In this document: one piece after another, positions 49,466-59,635 of the stretch | How the letters are laid out: each line of letters starts with the position of its first letter | Numbering within the stretch: the first letter of the stretch is position 1 | Assembly: GCA_038502055.1 (NCBI GenBank) | Contig: JAXRKN010000040.1 | Location: 1,178,001-1,242,000 of the forward strand | Source: Tanytarsus gracilentus | Lineage: Eukaryota > Arthropoda > Insecta > Diptera > Chironomidae | Reading direction: 5' to 3' | Length of the DNA stretch: 64,000 nt | Position numbers and translations under genes: made by a program | Notes under the pieces: model-generated | Database searches by the model: none | Told to the model about the DNA's origin: nothing | The model's input: the letters and a program-made list of their open reading frames with translations, nothing else

Positions 49466-52400
49466 GTGAGTAGAAATCCTTTTTAATTAAATTAACAAAG
49501 TTATTGGAAATGCAAGCGATTAAGCTTTTTTGATATATTTGTTCATTATCATTGCTGACGTCTCACATCATCATCATAAATTTATTCCATTGTCTCACTT
49601 CCACACTACCTAATTTATATATAGTGTTAAATCCATTAAACTTTACCGGCCGGTTTTAATTAAAATACTTTCTTTAAACACGTGGCGGCTGCATCACCTA
49701 GAAAGATAATGACTTGCGCAATCATTGATGATCTCTTCAATCAATAATAAGCATGAACTCTTACATAATAAAATTCATGGTTCAAAGGTTCATTAACTTA
49801 TATACTATATATACACTGTTGTATTTTTTCACCACCACAATATAACTCATTTTGCGTTGTATGCGTACGATTGAATATGATCGTGGCATGCTCAATCTTT
49901 TTTTATTAGTATCAAGCCACATGTTGCATCTTCGCAAAATATAAGGCATCATCTACGGCTATATAATTGATAAGAAACGTGTTTGTCTATGCGCTGGAAT
50001 AATTTAGTTTTCTTTTAATTTTTAATGCTCTGATAATTTTTAATGAAAATTATTTCGTTTTAAAATTAATTTTTTTTTTGATGGTTGAAAATAATTAAAA
50101 GTCATTGATGTGATCATCAGCTAAATATTTCGTAATATGCTTAAAAATTGAGTTGTTCTTGACCTTGATTATCCACTAAGAATTCCCTTTTTAACATTCT
50201 CATTGGTTCGATTGATGATTTTGTTCCGGGGAGTGAATTTTTTTTAAAAAAAATATATATAAATTCATAATATGAATTGCAATTTGTTTTTATAGTGTTG
50301 GTTTTCGATAATGAGTTTATTTTTGCAATTTGTATGACCCCATGGATGAGAGTTTTATAGCTTAAATTTCCTATAAGGTTCTGGATTTAAAGTTTGAAAA
50401 TTTGAAGCTAACATGTGTTAATTCGATTTAAATAATGTAGTGAGTTTGTTGCCCTTTCTTGTCATGTTAGTTAATTATGCGAGAAATTGTCGTTTCAGTG
50501 CTGCCGAAATTAGGCCTTTGGAAGGTCCTTTAAAGTTAAATACTCGTCTTGATAATGCCGATAGATTATATGAGGGTAAACTATTAGCACCAGAACATCT
50601 TCTTGAGAGAGATGGAGTTATCTATGCTGCTGTTAAAAATAATCAAGTTGTTAGAATTTTCAATGGAGAAATTAAAGTCGTGACTAGTTTCGGAAGATCT
50701 TGCTGTAAGCGAAATTAATTTTTTGATTCTTCGCTTTACTTACGATGATTTTCTTTTTACATCAGATGACGAAGACAATTATGAAACTTTTCCTTGCGGA
50801 CGCCCCTTAGGAATGGCATTTGATGTTCTCGATGAGAATAATTTGATAGTAATTCACTCTTTTCTGGGCATTTTTGAAGTCAATCTAAAAACAGGCGAAA
50901 AGAAAATATTATTATCTAATGAGGAAGTTATTGGAAAAGAAGTGAGATTTTATTTTCTATCTTTTTGCCCCTTTGTATAATTTTTAAAAATATTTTTAGA
51001 ACTCTCGGCCAAGCCACTTTTTTAACTCGTTAACGGTTGGCAAAAATGGTGATATTTATTTTACACACTCATCATCCGAATTTAATATTGATAAAATTGT
51101 TCACGCGATGCTCGTCAATCCATCGGGAAGATTGGTTCATTATGAGAGATCAACTGGAAAGTCTACTGTATTAAAAGATAAAATGTATTTCCCAAACGGA
51201 ATTGTTCTTTCGCCCGAAGAAAATTTCTTAATTGTTGCTGAAACTGGAACTGCAAATTTGCACAAATATTGGTTGAAAGGAGAAAAGACTGGACAGTCAG
51301 AATTATTTATTCGAGGACTTCCCGGATCTCCTGATAATTTGACAACAAATAAAAAAGGTATTTTGGCGACCCTTGCCGTTGCCATCGATGACAGTCATCC
51401 ATCCCTGCAGCATGTTTTGGCTCCACATCCAATTGTACGTCAATTCCTGTATAGACTACTCGAACTCTTACTCATGCCATTCCGATTCGTAAATTCCATG
51501 TACCCGAACTATATCACAAACACCTTCGTGCGAGAGTTCGGCAGTATGAAGCAATTAAAATTCATCTTTTCTTCACGCAAAACAGTTGTTTTAATTGATT
51601 GGAATGGAAATATTTTGACATCATATCATGGCAGTGATGACACACTCGGCCCAATAACTCATGCTTTACAAATGGACGACTATTTGTACCTTGGCACCGT
51701 TACTGAAAACTTCATTGGACGTGTTCAATTAAAAGACAATTAGTATAACATAAAAAAGGCTGTTTTACATATGTTAAAAGTGACTTTGCCAAGTGCTGCC
51801 AAATATTAAGAAAAAACTTATTGAAATTATGTTTAATCACTTTTTGATATTTAACAATTTTTATACAGGAATTTTGGGACTATAAATAAATTAAATGTTT
51901 ATTTTCTCTTTTTTATTAAAAAAAATTTGTTTGCATGGGTAAAATAAAAATGTTTTGTCAATCAAAAAGAAAGGCATTAAATAATGATCAAGGGGTTGCA
52001 TTCCAATCAAGGGGTTGCATGTGAGTAGAATATTTTCAAAATTAAGATAGATTAATCGATTGGAAATTTTCAAAATTTTAGCATCGCGCAGCCGAAAGCA
52101 TTGGAGGGTGTCTTGGCACCTAATAAATTTCTTGAACATCCAGACATTTTGTATAAAGGACAACTTAAAGGTCCAGAACATATTTTGGAGAGAGATGGTG
52201 TAATTTATACAAGTTTGGAAACTGGTGAAGTTGTAAATATTACGAATGGAAAAATTGAAGTCATGAGCAAGTTTGGAAAATTTTGCTGTAAGTTTCTTTA
52301 AAGGGTAATGAAGTTTTTTCTAAATTACACACATATGAAAATTTTAATTAGATCTCGAGGATAGTGCGCCATTTTGTGGTAGACCATTGGGATTGGCTTT

Positions 52401-54015
52401 CGACACTAAGGGAAATAATTTGATCGTTATGGATTCTTCGACGGGAATTTTTGAATTAAACATTGACACAAATAAATTGAAAATTATTGTGCTGGCGGGC
52501 GCTGCTGATTTCGGTGAACCTGTAATTATTAAACTTTTTTAAATTCTCAAACAACCTTAAAGTTACAAATTAATTTTTGGTTATAGCGACGCGAATCAAA
52601 GCTTCTTAATTCTGTCGCTGTTGCTCCCAACGGTGACATTTATTTTACCGATTCAGACTCAAATTTTGAAATACATCAAATTGCAATGGGCGCTTTAGCT
52701 AATCCGTCGGGTCGATTAGCTTTCCTTGAACGATCAAAGGGATCTAAAAAACCAGTGACTTTAATTGACAAGCTATGGTTCGGCAATGGTGTCGCTTTTT
52801 CACCAAATCAAGACTTTCTGGTTGTGTCCGATTTATTTGGAGCAAGAATTTTGAGATATTGGTTGACAACTGAAAAAGCTGGAACATATGATGTTTTTGC
52901 CGATGGACTTCCTGGATGTCCCGATAATATCACACCCGATGAAAAAGGATTTTGGGTTCCATTAGTTTTTCCCGCCGATTCTGATCATCCGATAATTTTC
53001 CATAAATTGACCTCATTTCCACTCGTTAGAAAATTCTTCTCAAGAATCTTACATCTCCTTGAAACATTATTCAAAAAGATAAATAAATATTACTTGAATG
53101 CATTCTCAAGAAACATGGTCGCGAAAATCCAATCACACGCAACATATTACGATTTTATTTTTTCGAAACGTGCGACAGTTTTGCGTTTTGATTGGAATGG
53201 CAATATTGTTGCTGCTTATCATTCTAATGATGGTTCAGTTTACACTCATGTTATGGAATCGGATGGAAAATTGTATCTTGGATCATACCGTCATGATTAT
53301 ATTGCTAGAGTTAACCGTAGAAATCATGCATAATTCCTTTACTAAGAAATTTGATTGACAATAAAAGTTTTTGTTGGTTATATGAGTTGATTTTTGTTAT
53401 TTTGCATAATTACAAAAAATTTAAATTGAAAAGCACCAAAAATTCTCTTTTCTTAGCATTGCTCGACCAAAAGCATTAAAAGGCATTTTCGAACCAAATG
53501 ACTTACTTTCACATCCTGAAAAATTATTTAAAGGAGAACTCATTGGACCTGAGCACATTTTAGAAAGAGAAGGAGTTTTCTATGCTAGTTTAGCTAATGG
53601 TGATGTTGTTAAGATAGTTGACGAAAAAGTCGAAGTCATGAGTAAATTTGGAAAATATTGCCGTGAGTTTGATTTCGTATAGAAATTCGATCAAATTATT
53701 AAGAATTAAATTTTTATTAGATGAAGGAGATTCGTTAACGTTATGCGGTCGACCATTAGGACTTGCTTTCGACACTAAGGGAAATAATTTGATCGTTATG
53801 GATTCTTCGACGGGAATTTTTGAGCTCAACATTGACACAAATAAGGTTGATAATGTTTTGCTGGCATCCCACACTTATGGATCAAAAGTAAAAAGCTTTT
53901 ATTATTATTTTTAGTTTTTTAAAATTTTCATTTAATAGAATCTTCCCGCAAAATTCTTAAATTCTATTGCGGTTACATCAAATGGAGATTTTTGGGGGGA
54001 CTTGGATATATTTTT

Positions 54016-54046
<31 letters not shown>

Positions 54047-56689
54047 TTTTTTTGTCGTTAAAAACAAAAAAAAAAAAAGTATATAAAATCAATTTACAAA
54101 ATTATATTTATTCCATTTGACTGAGATTTTTATTACACTGACTCATCAGCCGATTTTGAATATCACCAAATAACTATGGCAGCACTGTCAAATCCATCTG
54201 GCAGACTTGTATTTCTTAAACGAGACACAAAAGAACCAAAAGTCCTTCTGGATAATCTTTGGTTTAGTAATGGGATTGCTCTTTCACCGGAAGAAGATTT
54301 TTTGGTTGTTTCCGATTTATTGAGAAACAGAATTTTGAAATATTGGATTGCAACTGATAAAGCAGGCACATGGGAAGTTTTGGCTGCAGGTTTGCCAGGA
54401 GGAGTTGATAATATTACACCCGATAAAAATGGTTTTTGGGCTGCTTTAGTTCTTCCAACCGAATCGGGAGAACTTCATTTGATGCAAAAATTAGCACCTC
54501 ATCCATGGATAAGGAAGTTTTTCGCACGATTATTGTTTTTAATTGAATTTCTATTTAAAAAATTCGACAACATTTATCCAAACAAGTTTTCTGAAAATAT
54601 GCTCAAGAGTTGTCAATCGCTTGGCACTTATGATTTTTTGTTTCACAATAATCGCGCAACTGTTTTGCGATTTGACTGGGATGGACACGTTATTGCCGCT
54701 TATCATTCATTCGAAGACTCCATGTTTACTCATGTATTGGACTTTGAAGGAAAATTGTATCTTGGTTCTCTTTTTGCAGACCACATCGCGAGAGTTGAAC
54801 GTAGAGCTCATGCTTAATGTTTTTGAAATAAAAAGCTTGCATTTCCAAAAAAATTAAGTAAATTTAAAAACTCATTGACATTATTTTTGCAGAATTGTTA
54901 AGCCAAAAGCTTTGACTGGAGCTTTTGAAGTCAATAATCATTTAGATCATGCTGATCAACTTCTAAAAGGAAAAGTGCATGGGCCCGAAACTTTAATAGC
55001 TCAAGGCAACACCGTTTTTGCATCGCTTCACGATGGAAGTGTGGTAAAAATAAACGGAGAGCATGTGACTCATGTTGCCAAGTTTGGAAAGCCCTGCGAA
55101 TATCCCGTTGAGGAATCAATTTGTGGTCGTCCATTAGGTCTCGCATTTGACACAATTAATGCTGACAATTTAATTGTCGCTGATGCTTACTATGGACTTT
55201 GGGAGTTGAACGTTAAAACTGGTGCTAAGAAACAATTATTGTCGCCTGAAAAGGAATACGGAATTAAAGTAAGATCAATTATTTTTTTTAAATTCTCAAT
55301 TTTATTTATTTTTTATCATTTTAGAATACGCGGTCTGCCGGTGCAATCAATGGCGTAGCAGTAGCAAAGAACGGCGATATTTTCTTCTCAGACTCATTTG
55401 AGTTTTCTTTCGAAAATGGAGCTCTCTCATTCTTTGCGAATCCTTCAGGAAGACTTGCTCACTACGAGAGAAAGAATGGAAAAGTTTCAGTATTGCTAGA
55501 TAATCTTTTCTTCGCTAATGGAGTCGCCTTATCACCTAATGAAGATTTTATTCTTGTTGCTGAAACAAATGGTGCGAGAGTTCAGAGATATTGGCTCGAG
55601 GGAGAGAAGAAAGGACAGTTAGAACCTTTTATTGAGGGACTTCCTGGCATTCCCGATAATCTCACACCCGACGAAGATGGAATTTGGATTGCGCTTGTTG
55701 TTGCTGCCGATCCTGAACATCCAATGTTGCCTCAATCAACTACAAAGCTTCCGTATCTTCGTAAATTTATCACCCGTCTCTTGTATTTGATTGAAATGCC
55801 ATTCAATTTCATCTCGAGAGTTTATCCAAATCCTTACTCGAAGAAAATTGCATATGGTTTAAATAGCTTTTCATCATTTGCATTTCTCTATCCCGATCGT
55901 AAGACAATCGTTAGAGTCGATTGGAATGGAAAGCCAATGGGTAGCTTGCATGGATTCGATAATAGTTTAAGTACAATTTCACATGTACTTGAATTTGGTG
56001 ACTTCTTATATCTGGGGTCGCCATTTGCTGATTATATCGGTCGTGTGTGGTTCGTTAACCGCGATAAAATCCATCCAACAAGAGCCAAGAGGGAAACTGT
56101 AACGGAAGCTCCAAAACCAGTTACAACAACAACAACAACTCAAGCTCCAACAACAACTGTGAGTTATTAATTTTTAAGTTATAAAACATAATTTTTATCA
56201 TTCTTTCATTACAGACAACCACGCCAAAGCCTACAACTGTGAGTAAAAAATATAATTCAAAAAATTATTTAATTAAAATTAAACGTTTTAAATTTATAGA
56301 CAACAACCACAACGGCGCGACCCACAACTGTAAGTTTTAAAAAGCTTAAATTTGAATAAATTATAATAATTTTTATTTTATAGACCACCCCTCCTCCAAC
56401 AACAACAACAACTCCTAAGCCAGCAACAACAACAACTAAAAAACCAGAAAAAGTAAGTCATTAAACAAAAAGACTAATTTTAACTAAAATTTAACTAAAA
56501 ACTACAGACCACGACAACCTTACCCACAACCCAACCTCCGGTAATTAAAAAAATCTAAAGTTTTAATTTTCCAACTAATTCAAAAATATTTAACAGACAA
56601 CTGCCAAACCAGCAGTTAAAAAACAAGTTGATGAAACTCAAAATAAAATTAAAGACGAGAAGAAGACCGAAAAAATTAACACCAAATAA
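49353..56689 (+). CDS. Hmu: Hemomucin/APMAP: anchor exon plus cassette 4 (mucin-tailed isoform)
   Basis: Single-pass type II surface protein with a six-bladed strictosidine-synthase-like (arylesterase-type) propeller and a Thr-rich tail, the architecture of Drosophila Hemomucin. Exons: 49353-49465, 54893-55268, 55325-56158, 56215-56238, 56300-56329, 56384-56452, 56508-56540, 56597-56689; about 523 residues. Seen: CGRPLGLAFD, LIVADAYYGLWELN, NGDIFFSDS, NPSGRLAHYE, FFANGVALSPNEDF, GLPGIPDNLTP, then the tail of TTTTTTQAPTTTV-like repeats. Unlike cassettes 1-3, the first propeller exon is not split. That anchor and cassette are joined over 5.4 kb, skipping three cassettes, is inferred from phase and the lack of any nearer 5' exon. 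Confidence 0.75.
50499..51743 (+). CDS. Hmu: Hemomucin/APMAP cassette 1
   Basis: Exons 50499-50704, 50766-50941, 51000-51743. With the anchor exon it gives a 412-residue protein, matching human APMAP (416). Family motifs: CGRPLGMAFD, NPSGRLVHYE, FPNGIVLSPEENFLIVAET, HKYWLKG, GLPGSPDNLT, IDWNGN and YLYLGT. Two positions that are Asp in the other cassettes are His: LIVIHSFLGI in place of LIVxDSxxGI, and FTHS in place of FTDS. There is no start codon; the frame runs back to the acceptor at 50498. An AATAAA at 51885-51890 follows the stop. Confidence 0.88.
51885..51890 (+). terminator. Poly(A) signal after cassette 1
   Basis: AATAAA, 142 bp after the cassette 1 stop codon and about 190 bp before the cassette 2 acceptor. 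Confidence 0.6.
52082..53333 (+). CDS. Hmu: Hemomucin/APMAP cassette 2
   Basis: Exons 52082-52287, 52352-52521, 52587-53333; with the anchor exon about 411 residues. Its exon sizes copy cassette 1 (206-nt first exon, phase-2 entry). Motifs: PEHILERDGVIY, FCGRPLGLAFD, LIVMDSSTGIFELN, NGDIYFTDS, NPSGRLAFLE, FGNGVAFSPNQDFLVVSD, GLPGCPDNITPDEKGFW, FDWNGNIVAAYHS, YLGSYRHDYIARV. There is no start codon or hydrophobic anchor of its own. A 37-nt ATG-containing stretch at 51984-52020 ends at a good donor but is out of phase with the cassette. Confidence 0.87.
53360..53365 (+). terminator. Poly(A) signal after cassette 2
   Basis: AATAAA, 27 bp after the cassette 2 stop codon and 91 bp before the cassette 3 acceptor dinucleotide. 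Confidence 0.6.
53457..54817 (+). CDS. Hmu: Hemomucin/APMAP cassette 3, interrupted by a 138-bp insertion
   Basis: Exons 53457-53662, 53721-53887 and 53939-54817. Entry exon is again 206 nt and phase 2. Exon 3 is broken: GAGATTTTT at 53985-53993 repeats at 54123-54131, and the 138 bp between are absent from the other cassettes. The insert is a multiple of three, but its last codon before the resumed GAT is TGA (54122-54124). As read, the product stops early and lacks most of the propeller. Without the insert, the frame continues from NGDF into YYTDS to a normal end (YLGSLFADHIARVERRAHA). No GT-AG pair in the insert would restore the phase. It may be a polymorphic insertion or an assembly error at a poly-T run. 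Confidence 0.75.
53994..54131. other. 138-bp insertion in cassette 3 with 9-bp direct repeat
   Basis: Flanked by GAGATTTTT on both sides, one copy counted within the insert. It contains a T run from about 54018 to 54047 and an A run near 54068-54079, separated by a short mixed segment. The repeat suggests target-site duplication; the homopolymers also make assembly error possible. Confidence 0.6.
54827..54832 (+). terminator. Poly(A) signal after cassette 3
   Basis: AATAAA, 10 bp after the cassette 3 stop codon and about 60 bp before the cassette 4 acceptor. Confidence 0.55.
54893..56158 (+). CDS. Hmu: Hemomucin/APMAP cassette 4, propeller part
   Basis: Exons 54893-55268 and 55325-56158. 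Entry is phase 2 after TTTTTGCAG. The intron found in cassettes 1-3 after the 206-nt entry exon is absent, so GKPCEY reads straight into ESICGRPLG. After the propeller the exon runs into RAKRETVTEAPKP and the first Thr repeats, ending ACT/GTGAGT in phase 0 so the mucin mini-exons can follow. The RAKR sequence is a possible furin-type site, separating a shed propeller or tail; that is only a sequence resemblance. Confidence 0.87.
56215..56689 (+). CDS. Hmu: Mucin-tail mini-exons of hemomucin
   Basis: Five small exons: 56215-56238 (8 codons), 56300-56329 (10), 56384-56452 (23), 56508-56540 (11), 56597-56689 (30 plus stop). All begin after a CAG or TAG acceptor with AC(A/C) and all are phase 0. 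They code Thr/Pro runs typical of O-glycosylated mucin stems, then a Lys/Glu-rich end. Introns are only 54-61 bp. Any of the internal ones can be skipped without a frameshift. Confidence 0.8.
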
Positions 56690-56749
56690 ATCTGATTCAC
56701 TCAAATAGCAATAATATACTCAAAAAATTTAATTTTTTTTCTAAACTAG

Positions 56750-56893
56750 GAGGTACCAAAATACACAGGAGATCCAAAACGAAAAGTTCCTCAAGAAATT
56801 CCAATAATTGAAAATATCAAAGATGATGTGAAACCTCCAAAAGAAAAGGAACCAATTAAAGTCATCACTAAAGATGGTCCTGGTACTATTTAA
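56750..56893 (+). CDS. Hmu: Alternative last exon of the hemomucin mucin tail
   Basis: After TAAACTAG the frame reads EVPKYTGDPKRKVPQEIP to DGPGTI and a stop, 47 codons, phase 0 and compatible with every upstream mini-exon donor. Composition (Pro/Lys/Glu-rich, no Thr runs) matches the end of the preceding exon rather than the mucin repeats. It would replace exon 56597-56689. AATAAA sequences lie downstream near 57162 and 57184. Confidence 0.55.
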   Translation, partial: EVPKYTGDPKRKVPQEIPIIENIKDDVKPPKEKEPIKVITKDGPGTI

Positions 56894-57518
56894 AAAAAAT
56901 TAAGTATTTAAAATTTTCTTCGGGTGATTTTTCACTTCAAGAAATATTTTCCATTTTTAAAACTTTCCAACAAAAACTTTCAAGAAAATTCTAACTATTT
57001 AAGAAATTATTGGGAAGGAGGTGCCGATTTAAATGAAATGAATATACATTTTGCATCTGTGAAAGAATTTGAAATTCTTAAGAAATTAAATTTTGTGAAA
57101 TATTGGACTTAAAAACATGCAACATCAACGAATGAACTTATGTGTTTTCAGAGCTTTTTTTAATAAAAAAATCTTTAAAAAGAAATAAAATATTTATTAA
57201 TTTTTTTTTTCAGAATCTAGATGGTTCGTGAAGATTTAGTAAATTTTCGAGAATTTTTTGAAGAAAATATTATTGAACATTTTAAATAAATTTAATTGAA
57301 TGTTAAATGTTTACAAATATGTTTACAAAAGTTCTTGGAATTGTTTATGATTTTAAAGCATGTTGACATCATCAGTCGACTGGACAGTTAAAAGCTATTA
57401 GTAGAACATTTTCTCGACCCGAAACGAATTTCAAGTCAATTTTATTGATAAACTTCATCTCTATATACTTGTTATTCTCTCTCGCATCCCTTGTCAGTCG
57501 CTAAAATAACCTAACACG

Positions 57519-58619
57519 ATGTGGATGCTTTTAATTTTAGTCTCGATTTTTATATCAAACACGTTTGCCTTTAAACTAGGCGAAATCGAATGTGATTCGT
57601 ATCCTAACGCGCAGCCTAATGCGAGAGTAGAATGGTAATTTTAATAACCTTTCATTCAATAATAAAATATTTATGTAAGCATTCATATGTTAGTGATGGA
57701 CTGAAGTGCTCGATAGAATGTAATAAAGGTTATAAATTTCCTGATGGTGAAACAAAATTGAGTATGGCATGTCTCAACGGAGAGAGGTGGATTGTGAATA
57801 GTTATGGAAATCTACCAGAATGTGCTGCGACTTGTTCGCCTGCGTGTCTGAATGGTGGCTCTTGTATATCGCCAGATAGTTGTGCATGCCAACCCGACTT
57901 TACAGGGCATCGATGTCAAACACGCTTAAAAGTGAGTTTTAAATTATTCGTGATCGTTTAAGAAAATATTGACGTTAATATTTTCATATAGCCTTGCTCA
58001 TCACAAGTTCCATTGCCGCAAAATACGATGGGAAAGTGTATGAGATCGTTTACGTGAGTCAGAAAAATAATTAATAAAACGTAATTAATTGATAAGCTAT
58101 AATTTGTTTAGAGGAGCCGTTCAAACTTGTAAAGTAACTTGCATAGAAGGCTTTAAATTTCCTGATGGTAGTTTTACTGTTGATATAAGATGTATAAATG
58201 GTGATTGGATCATAGAGCCGGAATATTTCACTAAATGTGAACGTGAGTTTAATTAATTTTACCAAAAATTACTTTTTTAAGATTAAAATTTTATAGCCGT
58301 TTGTGATCAGCCATGTTTGAATGGAGGTAAATGTTTAGGACCTAACTTCTGTCAATGTACCGACAGTTATCGAGGAGATGAGTGTCAATACAATGCTCGT
58401 GAAGTTTGTTCACCCAAGAAAATGAATTTTAATGGCGGCTACAATTGCACTGGAAGTAGCATCGGAATGACATGTCAACTTTATTGCCCCTCCGGATTTA
58501 ATTTCGAACAACCATCAAACTCACTTTTTACCTGCAAATATTCTGATGGATTTTATCAACCTGAAAATGTTCCAAAATGTGATTATAAAGGTTATCAAGT
58601 CGAAATTTCAGAAGCATAA
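57519..58619 (+). CDS. Secreted CCP (sushi)/EGF-domain protein
   Basis: Exons 57519-57634, 57694-57931, 57992-58053, 58112-58242, 58297-58619, in phase, 289 residues. A signal peptide (MWMLLILVSIFISNTFAF) is followed by a sushi-like Cys pattern (CSIECNKGYKFPDGE...WIVN...PEC), an EGF module (CSPACLNGGSCISPDSCACQ), a second sushi-like module (CKVTCIEGFKFPDGS), a second EGF module (CDQPCLNGGKCLGPNFCQC), and a third sushi-like module ending at PKCDY. There is no transmembrane segment, so it is predicted to be secreted. The domain mix resembles insect adhesion or opsonin-type proteins; no orthologue is assigned. It lies directly downstream of hemomucin on the same strand. Confidence 0.85.
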
Positions 58620-58653
58620 TATTTATTCTATTAATTCATGAAAAAAGATCAGA

Positions 58654-59416
58654 TCAAAGCTCTTTGGATGAGTCAGTCTCGATTTTTCCTAATGCTTTTT
58701 CTTCTTGTTTAACTTTATAGTGGAAAGATATTGTGTGAAGCCAAAATAAAAGCTGAACAACTGAAAAAAATTAAAGATATTAGCCAGATGTTGGAGGCGA
58801 TTTTCTATTTTTGCCAAACCACGTGTGGGTTGAATTGATTTGTTCAGTTTTGATTTATATTTAAATTTTTATTTTTTAATTTTTTTAATAAAAATGTTTA
58901 AAAATAAAATAAAAACTTACGCGCTGAAACGATGATCAGTAGCACCAATAGCGGAGTGTTGTTGAAAAAAGAATTTTCGCTCACGTATGGCTTCACAAAC
59001 GGATGGACGGTTGCAGTTCTCGGATCGTATCCTAGTCCGTCGTAAAATTCGCTGTAATACACTGCAAGTGGAACTTCACCGAATCGAGAGAAAAGATTTT
59101 TCTTGAAGAACGGCATAATAGCACATAAAATTGTCCAGAAGAGTGTGATCGGCGTGCCAATGATAAAAGGCAAAATGTGACGACTCTCGCAGTACTCGAA
59201 AAGTGTGAGATTAACTGATGCAATATTAAAAATAATTCCGATGCTCAAGAAGCATAAGAAGAAAAGATTGTAGAGAATATTTTCAAACACCCAAAATCGC
59301 ACGAGCACAATCAATCCAATCACAATTAAAAACACTGACAGTGCAAACCCCGCAATCACCGTGATGGCAGTTTGAGCCTGAAATTTATTTGAAGGATTTT
59401 TCTCCTCGGCTGGCAT
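58654..59416 (-). CDS. Four-TM membrane protein, function unknown
   Basis: Two exons, 59416-58921 and 58760-58654, 200 residues. Hydrophobic segments: ITVIAGFALSVFLIVIGLIV, ILYNLFFLCFLSIGIIFNIA, LPFIIGTPITLFWTILCAIM, and a fourth that runs across the intron (TPLLVLLIIVSA into LVQLLFWLHTISF), which supports the junction. A soluble loop between TM3 and TM4 holds FSRFGEVPLAVYYSEFYDGL. I do not recognise the family. Confidence 0.78.
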
Positions 59417-59635
59417 TTTTCACTACGGTCTGATCGTTTCGAAATCACCACACGAAATGAGAGAATTTTTCTCAAAAAATTAAAATTTTCCCACGCCGGG
59501 TTTTTTTCCTCTATTTTTGTTTTATAAATAGCCACACTTTTTACATACTAATTCATGAATGAATTTCATGTTTATGTTTGTTAATTAACCACTTTATTTA
59601 TTGACCACGTGATGACTTACAAGCTAAATAAACGT

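Noticed and set aside
50440..50498. Independent start for cassette 1 at 50440
   Set aside because: The first codon is not ATG, and the acceptor at 50498 in phase with the anchor exon explains the frame better.
53941..54175. The cassette 3 insertion as a spliced intron
   Set aside because: No GT-AG pair inside it leaves the required phase; every donor tested ends on a full codon while the resumed frame needs one extra base.
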